A DNA stretch of 49,442 bases, taken from positions 1 through 49,442 of the forward strand of contig CALLXD010000022.1 in assembly GCA_937766455.1 (NCBI GenBank), written 5' to 3'. A model generated the notes under the pieces. It was not told where the DNA came from. It did no database searches and saw nothing but the letters and a program-made list of their open reading frames with translations. The position numbers and the translations under genes were made by a program. This stretch comes from Vicinamibacterales bacterium. Lineage in GTDB: Bacteria; Acidobacteriota; Vicinamibacteria; Vicinamibacterales; UBA8438. Positions 17,144-24,190 of this stretch are shown in pieces. How positions within the stretch are numbered: position 1 is the first letter of the stretch; each line of letters opens with the position of its first letter.

Positions 17144-18562
17144 AATCTCGCGGCGCTTCCATGTGCCCCGCCGGAACACGGTCACGCCGACCACGGCGAG
17201 CAGGCTCTGGCAGACCGCGATGGCGATGAAGATGCCCCTCGGTCCGAGACCGGCTGGGTGTGACAGCATCCACGCGAGGGGAAGCTGCACCACCCAGAAG
17301 ACGAAGAAGTTGATCCAGGTGGGGGTCGTCGTGTCACCGGAGCCGTTGAACGCCTGAACCGTGACCAGCCCAAAGCCCCAAAAGACATAGCTGAAGCTGA
17401 TCGTCCGAAGACATGCGATCGCGGTTGCAGCCGCGTTCGGCTCGGTGGTGAACAACGCGACGATCGGAGTCGCGAGCATGAAGAGCAGGAGCCCGACCGA
17501 CCCCAGGAAGGCCGAACTGCACCGGGCAGTGAACCAGACCGACCGCTCTGCCCGCTCCGGATTCCCCGCGCCGAGGTTCTGTCCCACCAAGGTCGCCGCG
17601 GCGTTGCCCATGCCCCACGCCGGCAGCAGGATAAAGATGATGATCCGGATGGCGATGGTGTAGCCGGCCAACGCGGTTTCGCCGAACGGCGCCAGGATCC
17701 GGATCAGGCCCAGGAAACTGGCCGTGCTGATCAGGTATTGCACGACGCCAATCCCGCTGACTCGCAGCAGGCGCGCCATCACGCCGACGCTGATCGTGAC
17801 ACGACGCCAGTCGATCTGGATGACACCCCGCCCATTGGTGAGGTGGCGGAGCTGATACAGCACACCCATCGCCCGACCGAAGGTGGTGGCGATGGCGGCG
17901 CCTTCCAGACCCATGGCGGGGATTGGCCCGAGTCCAAAGATCAGCACGGGATCGAGCACGATGTTGATCAGGTTGGCCAGCCAGAGTGACCGCATCGCCA
18001 GTGCCGCATCTCCGGCGCCTCGAAAGATCGCGTTGATCAGGAACAGCAGCATGACGGTCATGCTGCCGCCGAGCATGATCGACGTGAACGAGCGCCCGTT
18101 GGCAGCCAGCTCGGGCGTCGCACCGAGCATCTGCAACAGGTCCTGAGCCCACACCACGCCGATCGTCCCGAGGACAATGGACACCGCCACGCCGGTGGCA
18201 ATGGCCTGTACCGCCGTCAGGGACGCCTGCTCAGGCGAACCTTCGCCGATGCGTCGCGACACCATCGCGGTCGTACCCATGCAGAGACCGATGGCTACCG
18301 AGAACACCAGAGCGAGCAGGGAATCGGAGAGCCCGAGAATGGCAACCGCTTCGGGGCCGAGTCGGGCCACGAAGAAGACGTCGACCACCGCAAAGAGCGA
18401 TTGCATCGACATTTCCAGCACCATCGGGATTGCCAGGAGCATGACCGCACGCCCGATGTTGCCGACCGTGTAGTCGCGCGGAACCCCGCGGATGGAGTCG
18501 CGGATGTCCCTCCAGAGCCCGGCACGCGGCGCCGCGTCTGTGCTGGCGCTTGTCGATGACAT
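17141..18562 (-). CDS. MATE family efflux transporter
   Basis: This 473-residue protein has about 12 hydrophobic helices in two similar halves, as in the MATE (NorM/DinF) multidrug exporters. Characteristic stretches include the N-terminal RAVMLLAIPMVLEMSMQSLFAVVDVFFVARLG and GAGNPERAERSVW at the start of the second half. It should export cationic drugs or metabolites driven by H+ or Na+; the substrate is unknown. The leader region upstream contains GC-rich hairpins. Confidence 0.93.
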   Translation of the reverse strand: MSSTSASTDAAPRAGLWRDIRDSIRGVPRDYTVGNIGRAVMLLAIPMVLEMSMQSLFAVVDVFFVARLGPEAVAILGLSDSLLALVFSVAIGLCMGTTAMVSRRIGEGSPEQASLTAVQAIATGVAVSIVLGTIGVVWAQDLLQMLGATPELAANGRSFTSIMLGGSMTVMLLFLINAIFRGAGDAALAMRSLWLANLINIVLDPVLIFGLGPIPAMGLEGAAIATTFGRAMGVLYQLRHLTNGRGVIQIDWRRVTISVGVMARLLRVSGIGVVQYLISTASFLGLIRILAPFGETALAGYTIAIRIIIFILLPAWGMGNAAATLVGQNLGAGNPERAERSVWFTARCSSAFLGSVGLLLFMLATPIVALFTTEPNAAATAIACLRTISFSYVFWGFGLVTVQAFNGSGDTTTPTWINFFVFWVVQLPLAWMLSHPAGLGPRGIFIAIAVCQSLLAVVGVTVFRRGTWKRREI

Positions 18563-18993
18563 GACACTCCCTCGAACGGGCCGTCGGGCCCGCTGAAAAC
18601 ACGGTTTTAGCGGCTCGCCTCTGCGGAGTGCTCCACAGAACGAGCAAGAACACAGGTCGCTGGACCGCCCGGGGCGGTGGACAGTGACAAATCAGCGTGT
18701 GTAGTGAGGGACGTGCAATCCCGAATGCGGATCTGGCAGACCTAACCGGAGGTCGGAGCGCTTACGAGTGACGGACGATAATCTGAAAGCGCATCGACTT
18801 TGGTCCTTCCACCCTTCGTGACGGCCACACGTGAGCGCGACAACACTCGCCAGCGGCGGAAGGGGCAACGCGTCACCTTATCACAGTGGTCTACGACAAC
18901 AACCAGGCAGCGGCGACCGTTGTCGCGCTATGATGGGACCACTATCTGTTCGTGATCTGCTCCCGGTCTCCGACCGGCCTCAAGGAGGTTTCC
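18563..18993. other. Divergent intergenic region with hairpins in the MATE leader
   Basis: These 431 bases separate the starts of the MATE gene (minus) and an NHL gene (plus). On the MATE side there are three small hairpins: 18577-18592 (CGGGCC stem, loop GTCG), 18590-18613 (about 10 bp, one bulge) and one near 18668-18682 (ACCGCCC stem). They could form a leader structure, but they match no riboswitch I know. I found no small protein or RNA gene. Confidence 0.45.
18982..18988 (+). promoter_or_regulatory. Ribosome binding site that decides a GTG start
   Basis: A complete AAGGAGG lies 5 bases before the GTG at 18994 and shows that the longer ATG frame from 18952 is not used. Confidence 0.85.
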
Positions 18994-20067
18994 GTGAAAC
19001 GTCTCATTACCGCCGTGGCGCTTATCGCGCTGGCCACGCCCACGTTCGCGCAGAATGTGCCAGAAATTCCGTACGTGTCGGTGCCGGACTACTTGAAATA
19101 CCCGCCGACGATGAATCTGGGCGAGACCCTGGGGGTGGCGGAAAACTCCAAGGGCCACCTGATTGTGCTGAACCACCCTGGCTCGTCCACCACGGGCCCA
19201 TTGTTCGGCAATGCCACGACCAACCTGCTCGAGTTCGACGACCGAGGTAATTTCGTCCGCGAGATCGGTCAGAACGTATATGGCTTCGGCTACGGCCATT
19301 CGGTCCGGTTCGACAACGAGGACAACCTCTGGATTGTCGACAAAGGGACGAACGCGGTGACAAAGATCAACCCGGACGGCTACGTGACGTTGAATCTGGG
19401 GCGTCGGCCGGAAGGATTCGACGAATACCACCATCCGCCGGCTAGCGAAGCGCGGGCTGTCGACGGGTACTTCGGCGGCCCGACGGATGTCGGGTGGGAC
19501 GCCGAAGGCAACATCTATGTGAGCGACGGCTACATCAACTCCCGCGTTGGCAAGATGGATAAGTGGGGCAACTGGATCAAGTCGTGGGGCGGCTACGGGA
19601 ACGAGCCCGGGCAGTTTCGTCTGCCACACAGCCTGCAGGTGGATCGGGCCGGTAACGTCTATGTGGCCGACCGTTCCAACCGGCGGATTCAGAAGTTCGA
19701 CAGCGATGGGAATCTCGTCAAGTCGATCGTCATGGCGGTCCCGTTCGACAAGAACTATCAGCCGGTGCTCGGCAACCGAAACCCGGGTCGACCGGACGCG
19801 CACGCTCCGTGGACGCTGTGCATTTCCGGTGGTGACACACAGTATCTGTTCGCGTCCGACGAAGATCCCGGTCGCATCTACAAGATGACGCTGGACGGCG
19901 AGATGCTGGGCTACCTGGGTGAGTCGGGTCGGGCCCCTGGACAGTTCAACTGGATCCACGGTCTGTCGTGCCGCGACGAGAACACCCTGTTCGTGGCCGA
20001 CATGAACAACTGGCGGGTGCAGAAGTTGCTGCTGAACCAGACCGCATCGACATCGAACGAGCAGTAG
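18994..20067 (+). CDS. Secreted NHL-repeat beta-propeller protein
   Basis: The start is a GTG at 18994, chosen because AAGGAGG (18982-18988) sits 5 bases upstream and the next residues form a signal peptide (KRLITAVALIALATPTFAQ). The product is 357 residues. Repeats such as GYGHSVRFDNEDNLWIVDKG, PTDVGWDAEGNIYVSDGY and LPHSLQVDRAGNVYVADRSN build a six-bladed NHL propeller. It has the same fold as the proteins at 12944-14098 and 37093-38313. Its job is unknown; a role in binding or turning over an extracellular compound is only a guess. A strong hairpin follows the gene. Confidence 0.88.
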   Translation: MKRLITAVALIALATPTFAQNVPEIPYVSVPDYLKYPPTMNLGETLGVAENSKGHLIVLNHPGSSTTGPLFGNATTNLLEFDDRGNFVREIGQNVYGFGYGHSVRFDNEDNLWIVDKGTNAVTKINPDGYVTLNLGRRPEGFDEYHHPPASEARAVDGYFGGPTDVGWDAEGNIYVSDGYINSRVGKMDKWGNWIKSWGGYGNEPGQFRLPHSLQVDRAGNVYVADRSNRRIQKFDSDGNLVKSIVMAVPFDKNYQPVLGNRNPGRPDAHAPWTLCISGGDTQYLFASDEDPGRIYKMTLDGEMLGYLGESGRAPGQFNWIHGLSCRDENTLFVADMNNWRVQKLLLNQTASTSNEQ

Positions 20068-20120
20068 CACGCAGCCAGCGTTCCCACGGTCCCTTGGGGA
20101 CGATGGCCTCGATCGACCGG

Positions 20121-20150
20121 GAAGCGCCGGCGCCTACGCGCCGGCGCTTC
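20121..20150 (+). terminator. Strong terminator-like hairpin
   Basis: A perfect 13-bp stem, GAAGCGCCGGCGC (20121-20133) and its complement (20138-20150), has a 4-base loop (ctac). It lies 53 bases after the NHL gene and insulates it from the next operon. No T tract directly follows. Confidence 0.7.
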
Positions 20151-20254
20151 ACTACCCCTCCTCCAATCCTCCAATTTTACCAACGGGACTGATCGACACC
20201 TGGGCAGCGGCTCCATCCCCAGCGGTCGGACGCGACGTCCCACACCGATCTTTT

Positions 20255-20269
20255 TGAGATCCAGTCTCA
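20255..20269. promoter_or_regulatory. Fur-box-like operator, upstream copy
   Basis: TGAGATCCAGTCTCA is a TGAGA-N5-TCTCA palindrome flanked by T-rich sequence. It resembles Fur boxes with TGAGA half-sites. It lies just upstream of the -35 element, and a near-identical copy lies at 20319-20333. Confidence 0.55.
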
Positions 20270-20276
20270 TTTTCTA

Positions 20277-20305
20277 TTGACGACCAAATTGGTCGGATAT
20301 ATATT
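20277..20305 (+). promoter_or_regulatory. Sigma-70-type promoter of the porin/flavoprotein operon
   Basis: TTGACG (20277-20282) and TATATT (20300-20305) are separated by exactly 17 bases, close to consensus and in a strikingly AT-rich patch. A 6-1-6 palindrome (GACCAAATTGGTC, 20282-20294) fills the spacer. Transcription would start near 20312. Confidence 0.75.
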
Positions 20306-20310
20306 TGCTG

Positions 20311-20333
20311 TCTCAAATTGAGATTCAGTCTCA
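20311..20333. promoter_or_regulatory. Fur-box-like operator, downstream copy with overlapping palindrome
   Basis: TGAGATTCAGTCTCA (20319-20333) repeats the upstream palindrome with one base changed, and overlaps TCTCAAATTGAGA (20311-20323). It covers the expected transcription start, where a bound repressor would block initiation. Confidence 0.55.
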
Positions 20334-20395
20334 TTTTGAGCGAGTGGAAGGAAAGGGCCCTTGGCAGGGTGCTTGAACTGTCCACGCATCCAGCG

Positions 20396-21847
20396 ATGCC
20401 TTTTACAACGACCGTCGGCGCGCGTGACCGCAGCCCAGACCCTGGCCCCGTGAGGGCTAGCCGTGGCGAGGACCGCGTTTGGCATCGATTCGTCGTTGTT
20501 GCGTCGTTGGCGCTGGGCACGTTCGCCACTGCAGCGAGCGCGCAACCAACGGGCCAGGTGGGCGTCGCCAGTTCACCGACCGGATCCGGCGATGTTGACC
20601 AGACCGCAGCCCCGGCGGCCATCGGCAATGCCGCTTCGGCCGGTACGGAGACGGCCGAGCAGCAACCTGATCTGGCGGAATTACAACGCCGCCTGGACCT
20701 GCTCGCTGACGAGGTCGAGCGCTTGCGCAGTGGAGAAGATGTCGAGCCCCTCAGTGTCGACGAGGCCAGGCGGCTGGGACTCGCTCCGTCAGCAGCGTCC
20801 ACCTACGGCCGCGGCCAAGGGGTCTCGATTGCCGGGTATGGCGAGATGCTCCTCGAAAATTTCGGAGACGAGAACGAAGCCGGCATCCCAACGGGGAGCA
20901 CGACCCAGTTCGATTTTCTTCGCGCGATCATCTACGCCGGGTACCGGTTCAATGACAAGTTCCTGTTCAACTCGGAGATCGAGATTGAGCACGCGGATGA
21001 GATTTTCGTGGAGTTCGCGTACCTGGACTACCGGGCGACGGACAACGTCGGGGTGCGCGGCGGTGTGTTGCTGGTGCCCATGGGACTGGTCAACGAGCTC
21101 CATGAGCCGACCGTATTCCTCGGTGCCGAACGTCCGGTGACCGAGAGCCGGATTATCCCGTCGACGTGGCGGGAAAATGGAGGCGGTATCTATGGGGCGT
21201 TCGACCGTGTGTCGTTCAGGGCCTATGTCATGAACGGATTTGACGGTCTCGATTTTTCGTCTAGTGGGGTGCGCGGCGGACGTCAGAAGGGCAGCAAGGC
21301 AAAGGCTACCAGCATGGCGTTCACCGGACGTGTCGATGTGACGCCGACCCCGGGCGTATTTGTGGGAGCCAGCCTCTACACCGGTGATTCCGGACAAGGT
21401 CAAGTGGTGGTGGATGGCACGGAGTATGGCGTCCGGACGACCATCTTCGACCTGCATGGCCAGATGCAGGTGCGTGGACTGGACGTGCGGGGGCTCTTTG
21501 CCCGAGCGCATCTCGACGATGCAGCTCAGCTGAACCAGGTGCTCGACACGGTTGTCGGTGAACGCATGCAGGGGGCCTACATTCAAGTCGGCTACGACCT
21601 CCTCTCGCAGACGAATTCCGCTGGAGTCGCGCTGACGCCGTATGTGCGCTACGAGCAGGTGGATACGCAGGACCGGGTGCCGGACGGACTGTCCCGCAGC
21701 CTCTCGACCGACAACACCTATGTCACGGCTGGTATTGAGCTGAAGCCAATTCCGAACATCGTGGTGAAGGTGGATCACGCGTGGGTGAGCAACGACGCCG
21801 AGACCGGTATCAACCAGTTCAACGTGAGCATGGGGTACGCCTTCTAG
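20396..21847 (+). CDS. Outer-membrane porin
   Basis: The protein is 483 residues from the ATG at 20396. The signal peptide hydrophobic core is VVVASLALGTFATAASA, so a GTG at 20450 is an equally good start; a TTG at 20318 lies inside the operator and is unlikely. After a short coiled-coil segment (LQRRLDLLADEVERLR) the rest is a beta-barrel of alternating strands that ends in the outer-membrane signature GYAF. It resembles the phosphate-selective porin O/P-like group. It is the first gene of a tight four-gene operon (12-base gap, then two 4-base overlaps) with an FMN-binding protein, a membrane protein and ApbE. It may admit a substrate or electron acceptor to the periplasm. Confidence 0.85.
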   Translation: MPFTTTVGARDRSPDPGPVRASRGEDRVWHRFVVVASLALGTFATAASAQPTGQVGVASSPTGSGDVDQTAAPAAIGNAASAGTETAEQQPDLAELQRRLDLLADEVERLRSGEDVEPLSVDEARRLGLAPSAASTYGRGQGVSIAGYGEMLLENFGDENEAGIPTGSTTQFDFLRAIIYAGYRFNDKFLFNSEIEIEHADEIFVEFAYLDYRATDNVGVRGGVLLVPMGLVNELHEPTVFLGAERPVTESRIIPSTWRENGGGIYGAFDRVSFRAYVMNGFDGLDFSSSGVRGGRQKGSKAKATSMAFTGRVDVTPTPGVFVGASLYTGDSGQGQVVVDGTEYGVRTTIFDLHGQMQVRGLDVRGLFARAHLDDAAQLNQVLDTVVGERMQGAYIQVGYDLLSQTNSAGVALTPYVRYEQVDTQDRVPDGLSRSLSTDNTYVTAGIELKPIPNIVVKVDHAWVSNDAETGINQFNVSMGYAF

Positions 21848-21859
21848 GGCGGCATTGGC

Positions 21860-22423
21860 ATGATTCGAGTGGCCTCAATGTGCACGTCGTTGCTGTTCGT
21901 GACGACAACGGTGGCCGTGGTCGCCCAGGGTGGCCAGATGAGTCGGGAGGAGGCGCTGGCCGCCGTGTTCCCGCAGGCGGGGATCGAAGCGGAACGCGTC
22001 TTCTTGACCGAACAGCAAATGGTTCAGATCGGCGAGCTAGCCGGGGTCGACGTAGAAAGCGGACTCGTGGCTCGCTACGTCGCGACGCAGGATGGAAGGA
22101 TTGTGGGCCGCGCCTATGTCGACACCCACGTCGTTCGAACCAAACGCGAGAGCTTGCTAATTTCGCTCGAGGCCGACGGCAGCGTGAAGCGGATCGACGT
22201 GACGGCGTTTCTGGAGCCGACCGAGTATCAGGCACACGAGCGTTGGTTGCAGCAGTACGACCAGCAGACATTGACTGACGACCTGGCGGTGCAGCGGGCG
22301 ATACGTCCGATTGCCGGCGCTACCCTCACTGCGGGCGCGGCAAACGCGGCCGTGCGGCGGGTGTTGGCCATTGACCAGGTGCTGGCCCTAGCGGAAGAAA
22401 AGGTTGGAGCGGTAGCCCGATGA
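21860..22423 (+). CDS. Secreted FMN-binding domain protein with flavinylation motif
   Basis: This 187-residue protein has a signal peptide (about 1-22). The C-terminal half matches the FMN-binding domain of NqrC/RnfG type: the segment IRPIAGATLTAGAANAAV has the GAT motif, with Thr 155 the expected site of covalent FMN attachment. The central region (ARYVATQDGRIVGRAYVDTHVV) is the beta-sheet part of the domain. The ApbE gene two places downstream encodes the enzyme that makes this linkage, which supports the assignment strongly. It should carry electrons in the periplasm. Its stop overlaps the start of the next gene by 4 bases. Confidence 0.85.
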   Translation: MIRVASMCTSLLFVTTTVAVVAQGGQMSREEALAAVFPQAGIEAERVFLTEQQMVQIGELAGVDVESGLVARYVATQDGRIVGRAYVDTHVVRTKRESLLISLEADGSVKRIDVTAFLEPTEYQAHERWLQQYDQQTLTDDLAVQRAIRPIAGATLTAGAANAAVRRVLAIDQVLALAEEKVGAVAR

Positions 22424-22920
22424 AGTGGTGGGAGCAGTGGGCGTTCAATGGCTTGCACGGCATCGTGACCGTGACCGGTATCGCCTATTTCTACATGAAA
22501 TACCTGGCGGCTGCGGTCGACCCGTTCGCGGTCATCAATCATCCGTGGCAGCCGGCAATGCTGGCCCTGCATCTGCTGGCGGCGCCGTTCTTCATTGCCT
22601 TCTTTGGCATGCTGTTCCGTTCGCACACATTGAAGAAGCTCACGTCGCCGAACGCCGGGAACCGGCGGTCCGGCTGGATGTCACTGCTCAGTTTTTCGGC
22701 GATGGCACTCTCCGGCTACCTGCTGCAGGTGGCATCTACCCCTGAGTTGGTGACCGTCATGGTCTGGGCCCATGCGTCGACCAGTGTCGTCTTCGTCGTC
22801 GGCTACAGTCTGCACCTCTTCATCGGCTGGCGTATCGGTCGAGTGTCCTCCGATCCGTCGTCCGACTCGTCGTCCGACTCAACGAGCACGTTCCCCAGCA
22901 AGGTCGGCATCTCGGCGTGA
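22420..22920 (+). CDS. Four-helix membrane protein, probable b-type cytochrome
   Basis: This 166-residue protein has four predicted membrane helices (about 8-30, 46-66, 86-106 and 112-136) and a Ser/Asp-rich tail. Four histidines lie within helices: H13 in helix 1, H51 in helix 2, and H118 and H132, 14 apart, in helix 4. H41 and H69 are in loops. Four helices with two His pairs is the classic layout for two b haems across a membrane, as in cytochrome b561-like proteins. Between an FMN-binding protein and ApbE, a role in moving electrons across the inner membrane is a reasonable inference, but haem binding is not proven. Start and stop overlap both neighbours by 4 bases. Confidence 0.7.
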   Translation: MKWWEQWAFNGLHGIVTVTGIAYFYMKYLAAAVDPFAVINHPWQPAMLALHLLAAPFFIAFFGMLFRSHTLKKLTSPNAGNRRSGWMSLLSFSAMALSGYLLQVASTPELVTVMVWAHASTSVVFVVGYSLHLFIGWRIGRVSSDPSSDSSSDSTSTFPSKVGISA

Positions 22921-23987
22921 ACCGCGCGATGGGCCTCGTCGCGCTCGGCACGCTATGCCCACTTTTTCTACATTCGCTCCTGGCCGCTGGTCCGATGGAG
23001 GTCGAGCGGACGGTGTACCTCATGGGTACGCGTGCGACGCTCGTGGTCACAGCGCCGGACCGAGTGGTCGCGCTGCGACAGCTAGACCGTATGGTCCGGA
23101 GCCTTGAGCAGACCGAGGCCACGCTCAGCACGTGGCGTCAGAGCACCGAACTGGGTCGGCTCAATCGGCAACCCGTGGGCGAGCCGTTCGAGGTCGGGTC
23201 GGACGTCTGCGCGCTCTGGCCCATCCTGATCCGGTGGCACGAGGAAACCAGCGGGGCGTTCGACCCAGCCGTGGGGGCGCTGATCGAGGCCTGGGGACTA
23301 CGGGAGGGGGGGCGACGCCCATCCGCGACCGAACTCACGGCGGCGCGCGCGGTGTCGGGTCTCAGGCACTTCGCGTTCGACTCCGGTTCAGGGGCGTGCC
23401 GTGTGACACGGCTGGGGGAGGTCACGCTTGACGCCGGAGCGTTCGGTAAGGGTGAGGCCTTGCGGCGCTTGCAAGCTGATCGTCAGAACGGTCTCCCGTG
23501 GCGGGTAGATCTCGGCGGGCAGGTGGCCGTGTCGGTGGCCACGAGACGGCCCGGCGGCTGGCCGGCCGCCATCGCGCACCCCGTTCGCCGGGGCGAATCC
23601 GTCATTGACATCGTGCTCGACGAGGGCTCCCTCGCCACCAGCGGAGCATCGGAGCGCGCTTTCAGCGTGGACGGCGTGCGGATCGCCCACATCCTGGATC
23701 CACGAACGGGCGAGGCGCTGTATCGCCGAGAATCAGCGACAGTCTGGCACCAGGACCCGCTCGTCGCTGACCTGCTGTCGACGGCGCTCTATGTCATGGG
23801 GCCTGAAGCCGGAGTGCACTTCGCCGAATCCCACGGTCTGGCCGCGCTCTTTCTGGCACCCTCCACCGAGGGGACCAGCAACGGTGCCGCCGCGCGCGCC
23901 ACTGCCCCGTTTGCGCGTCGTTTTCCAGAGGCCACCGGCCAGGTCTTCGACCAGATCGAGACCTCCGTTCAACGCGGTCCCAGCTAG
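22917..23987 (+). CDS. apbE: FAD:protein FMN transferase ApbE
   Basis: This 356-residue protein starts with GTG overlapping the previous stop (GTGA). A signal peptide (about 1-24) sends it to the periplasm. All main ApbE motifs are present: YLMGTRATLVV (34-44), STWRQSTELGRLN (71-83), SGAFDPAVG (112-120), DAGAFGKGEAL (172-182), DLGGQVAV, SLATSG (238-243) and HILDPRTG (258-265). The enzyme transfers FMN from FAD to a Ser or Thr of a target protein using Mg2+. The obvious target is the FMN-binding protein at 21860-22423 in the same operon. Confidence 0.95.
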   Translation: MNRAMGLVALGTLCPLFLHSLLAAGPMEVERTVYLMGTRATLVVTAPDRVVALRQLDRMVRSLEQTEATLSTWRQSTELGRLNRQPVGEPFEVGSDVCALWPILIRWHEETSGAFDPAVGALIEAWGLREGGRRPSATELTAARAVSGLRHFAFDSGSGACRVTRLGEVTLDAGAFGKGEALRRLQADRQNGLPWRVDLGGQVAVSVATRRPGGWPAAIAHPVRRGESVIDIVLDEGSLATSGASERAFSVDGVRIAHILDPRTGEALYRRESATVWHQDPLVADLLSTALYVMGPEAGVHFAESHGLAALFLAPSTEGTSNGAAARATAPFARRFPEATGQVFDQIETSVQRGPS

Positions 23988-24190
23988 CGCCGACGCTTGG
24001 GTTGGAGAGGGGCCCGCGTCAACTGGTGGCTGTTCCTGCCGCCGCCTGCCGTCGACCGCGGCGAAGCCCCGCTCACAGCAGGTCGGTTTTACGCTTGTAA
24101 GCCCTCCTGCGGCCGGTCTAGCATGGTTCGATCACGTCACGCTGGCTGTTACCCCCGTTCCAAGCGGAACGCACTGTTGAAGGCCCCGGA

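Noticed and set aside
18563..18700. Guanidine-II (mini-ykkC) riboswitch before the MATE gene
   Set aside because: Hairpins exist but I could not find two ACGR tetraloops in the right arrangement.
23988..24190. tRNA-like segment (tagcatggttcgatcacgtcac) between apbE and the DUF1592 gene
   Set aside because: It has a TTCGATC-like string but no acceptor stem or cloverleaf can be drawn.
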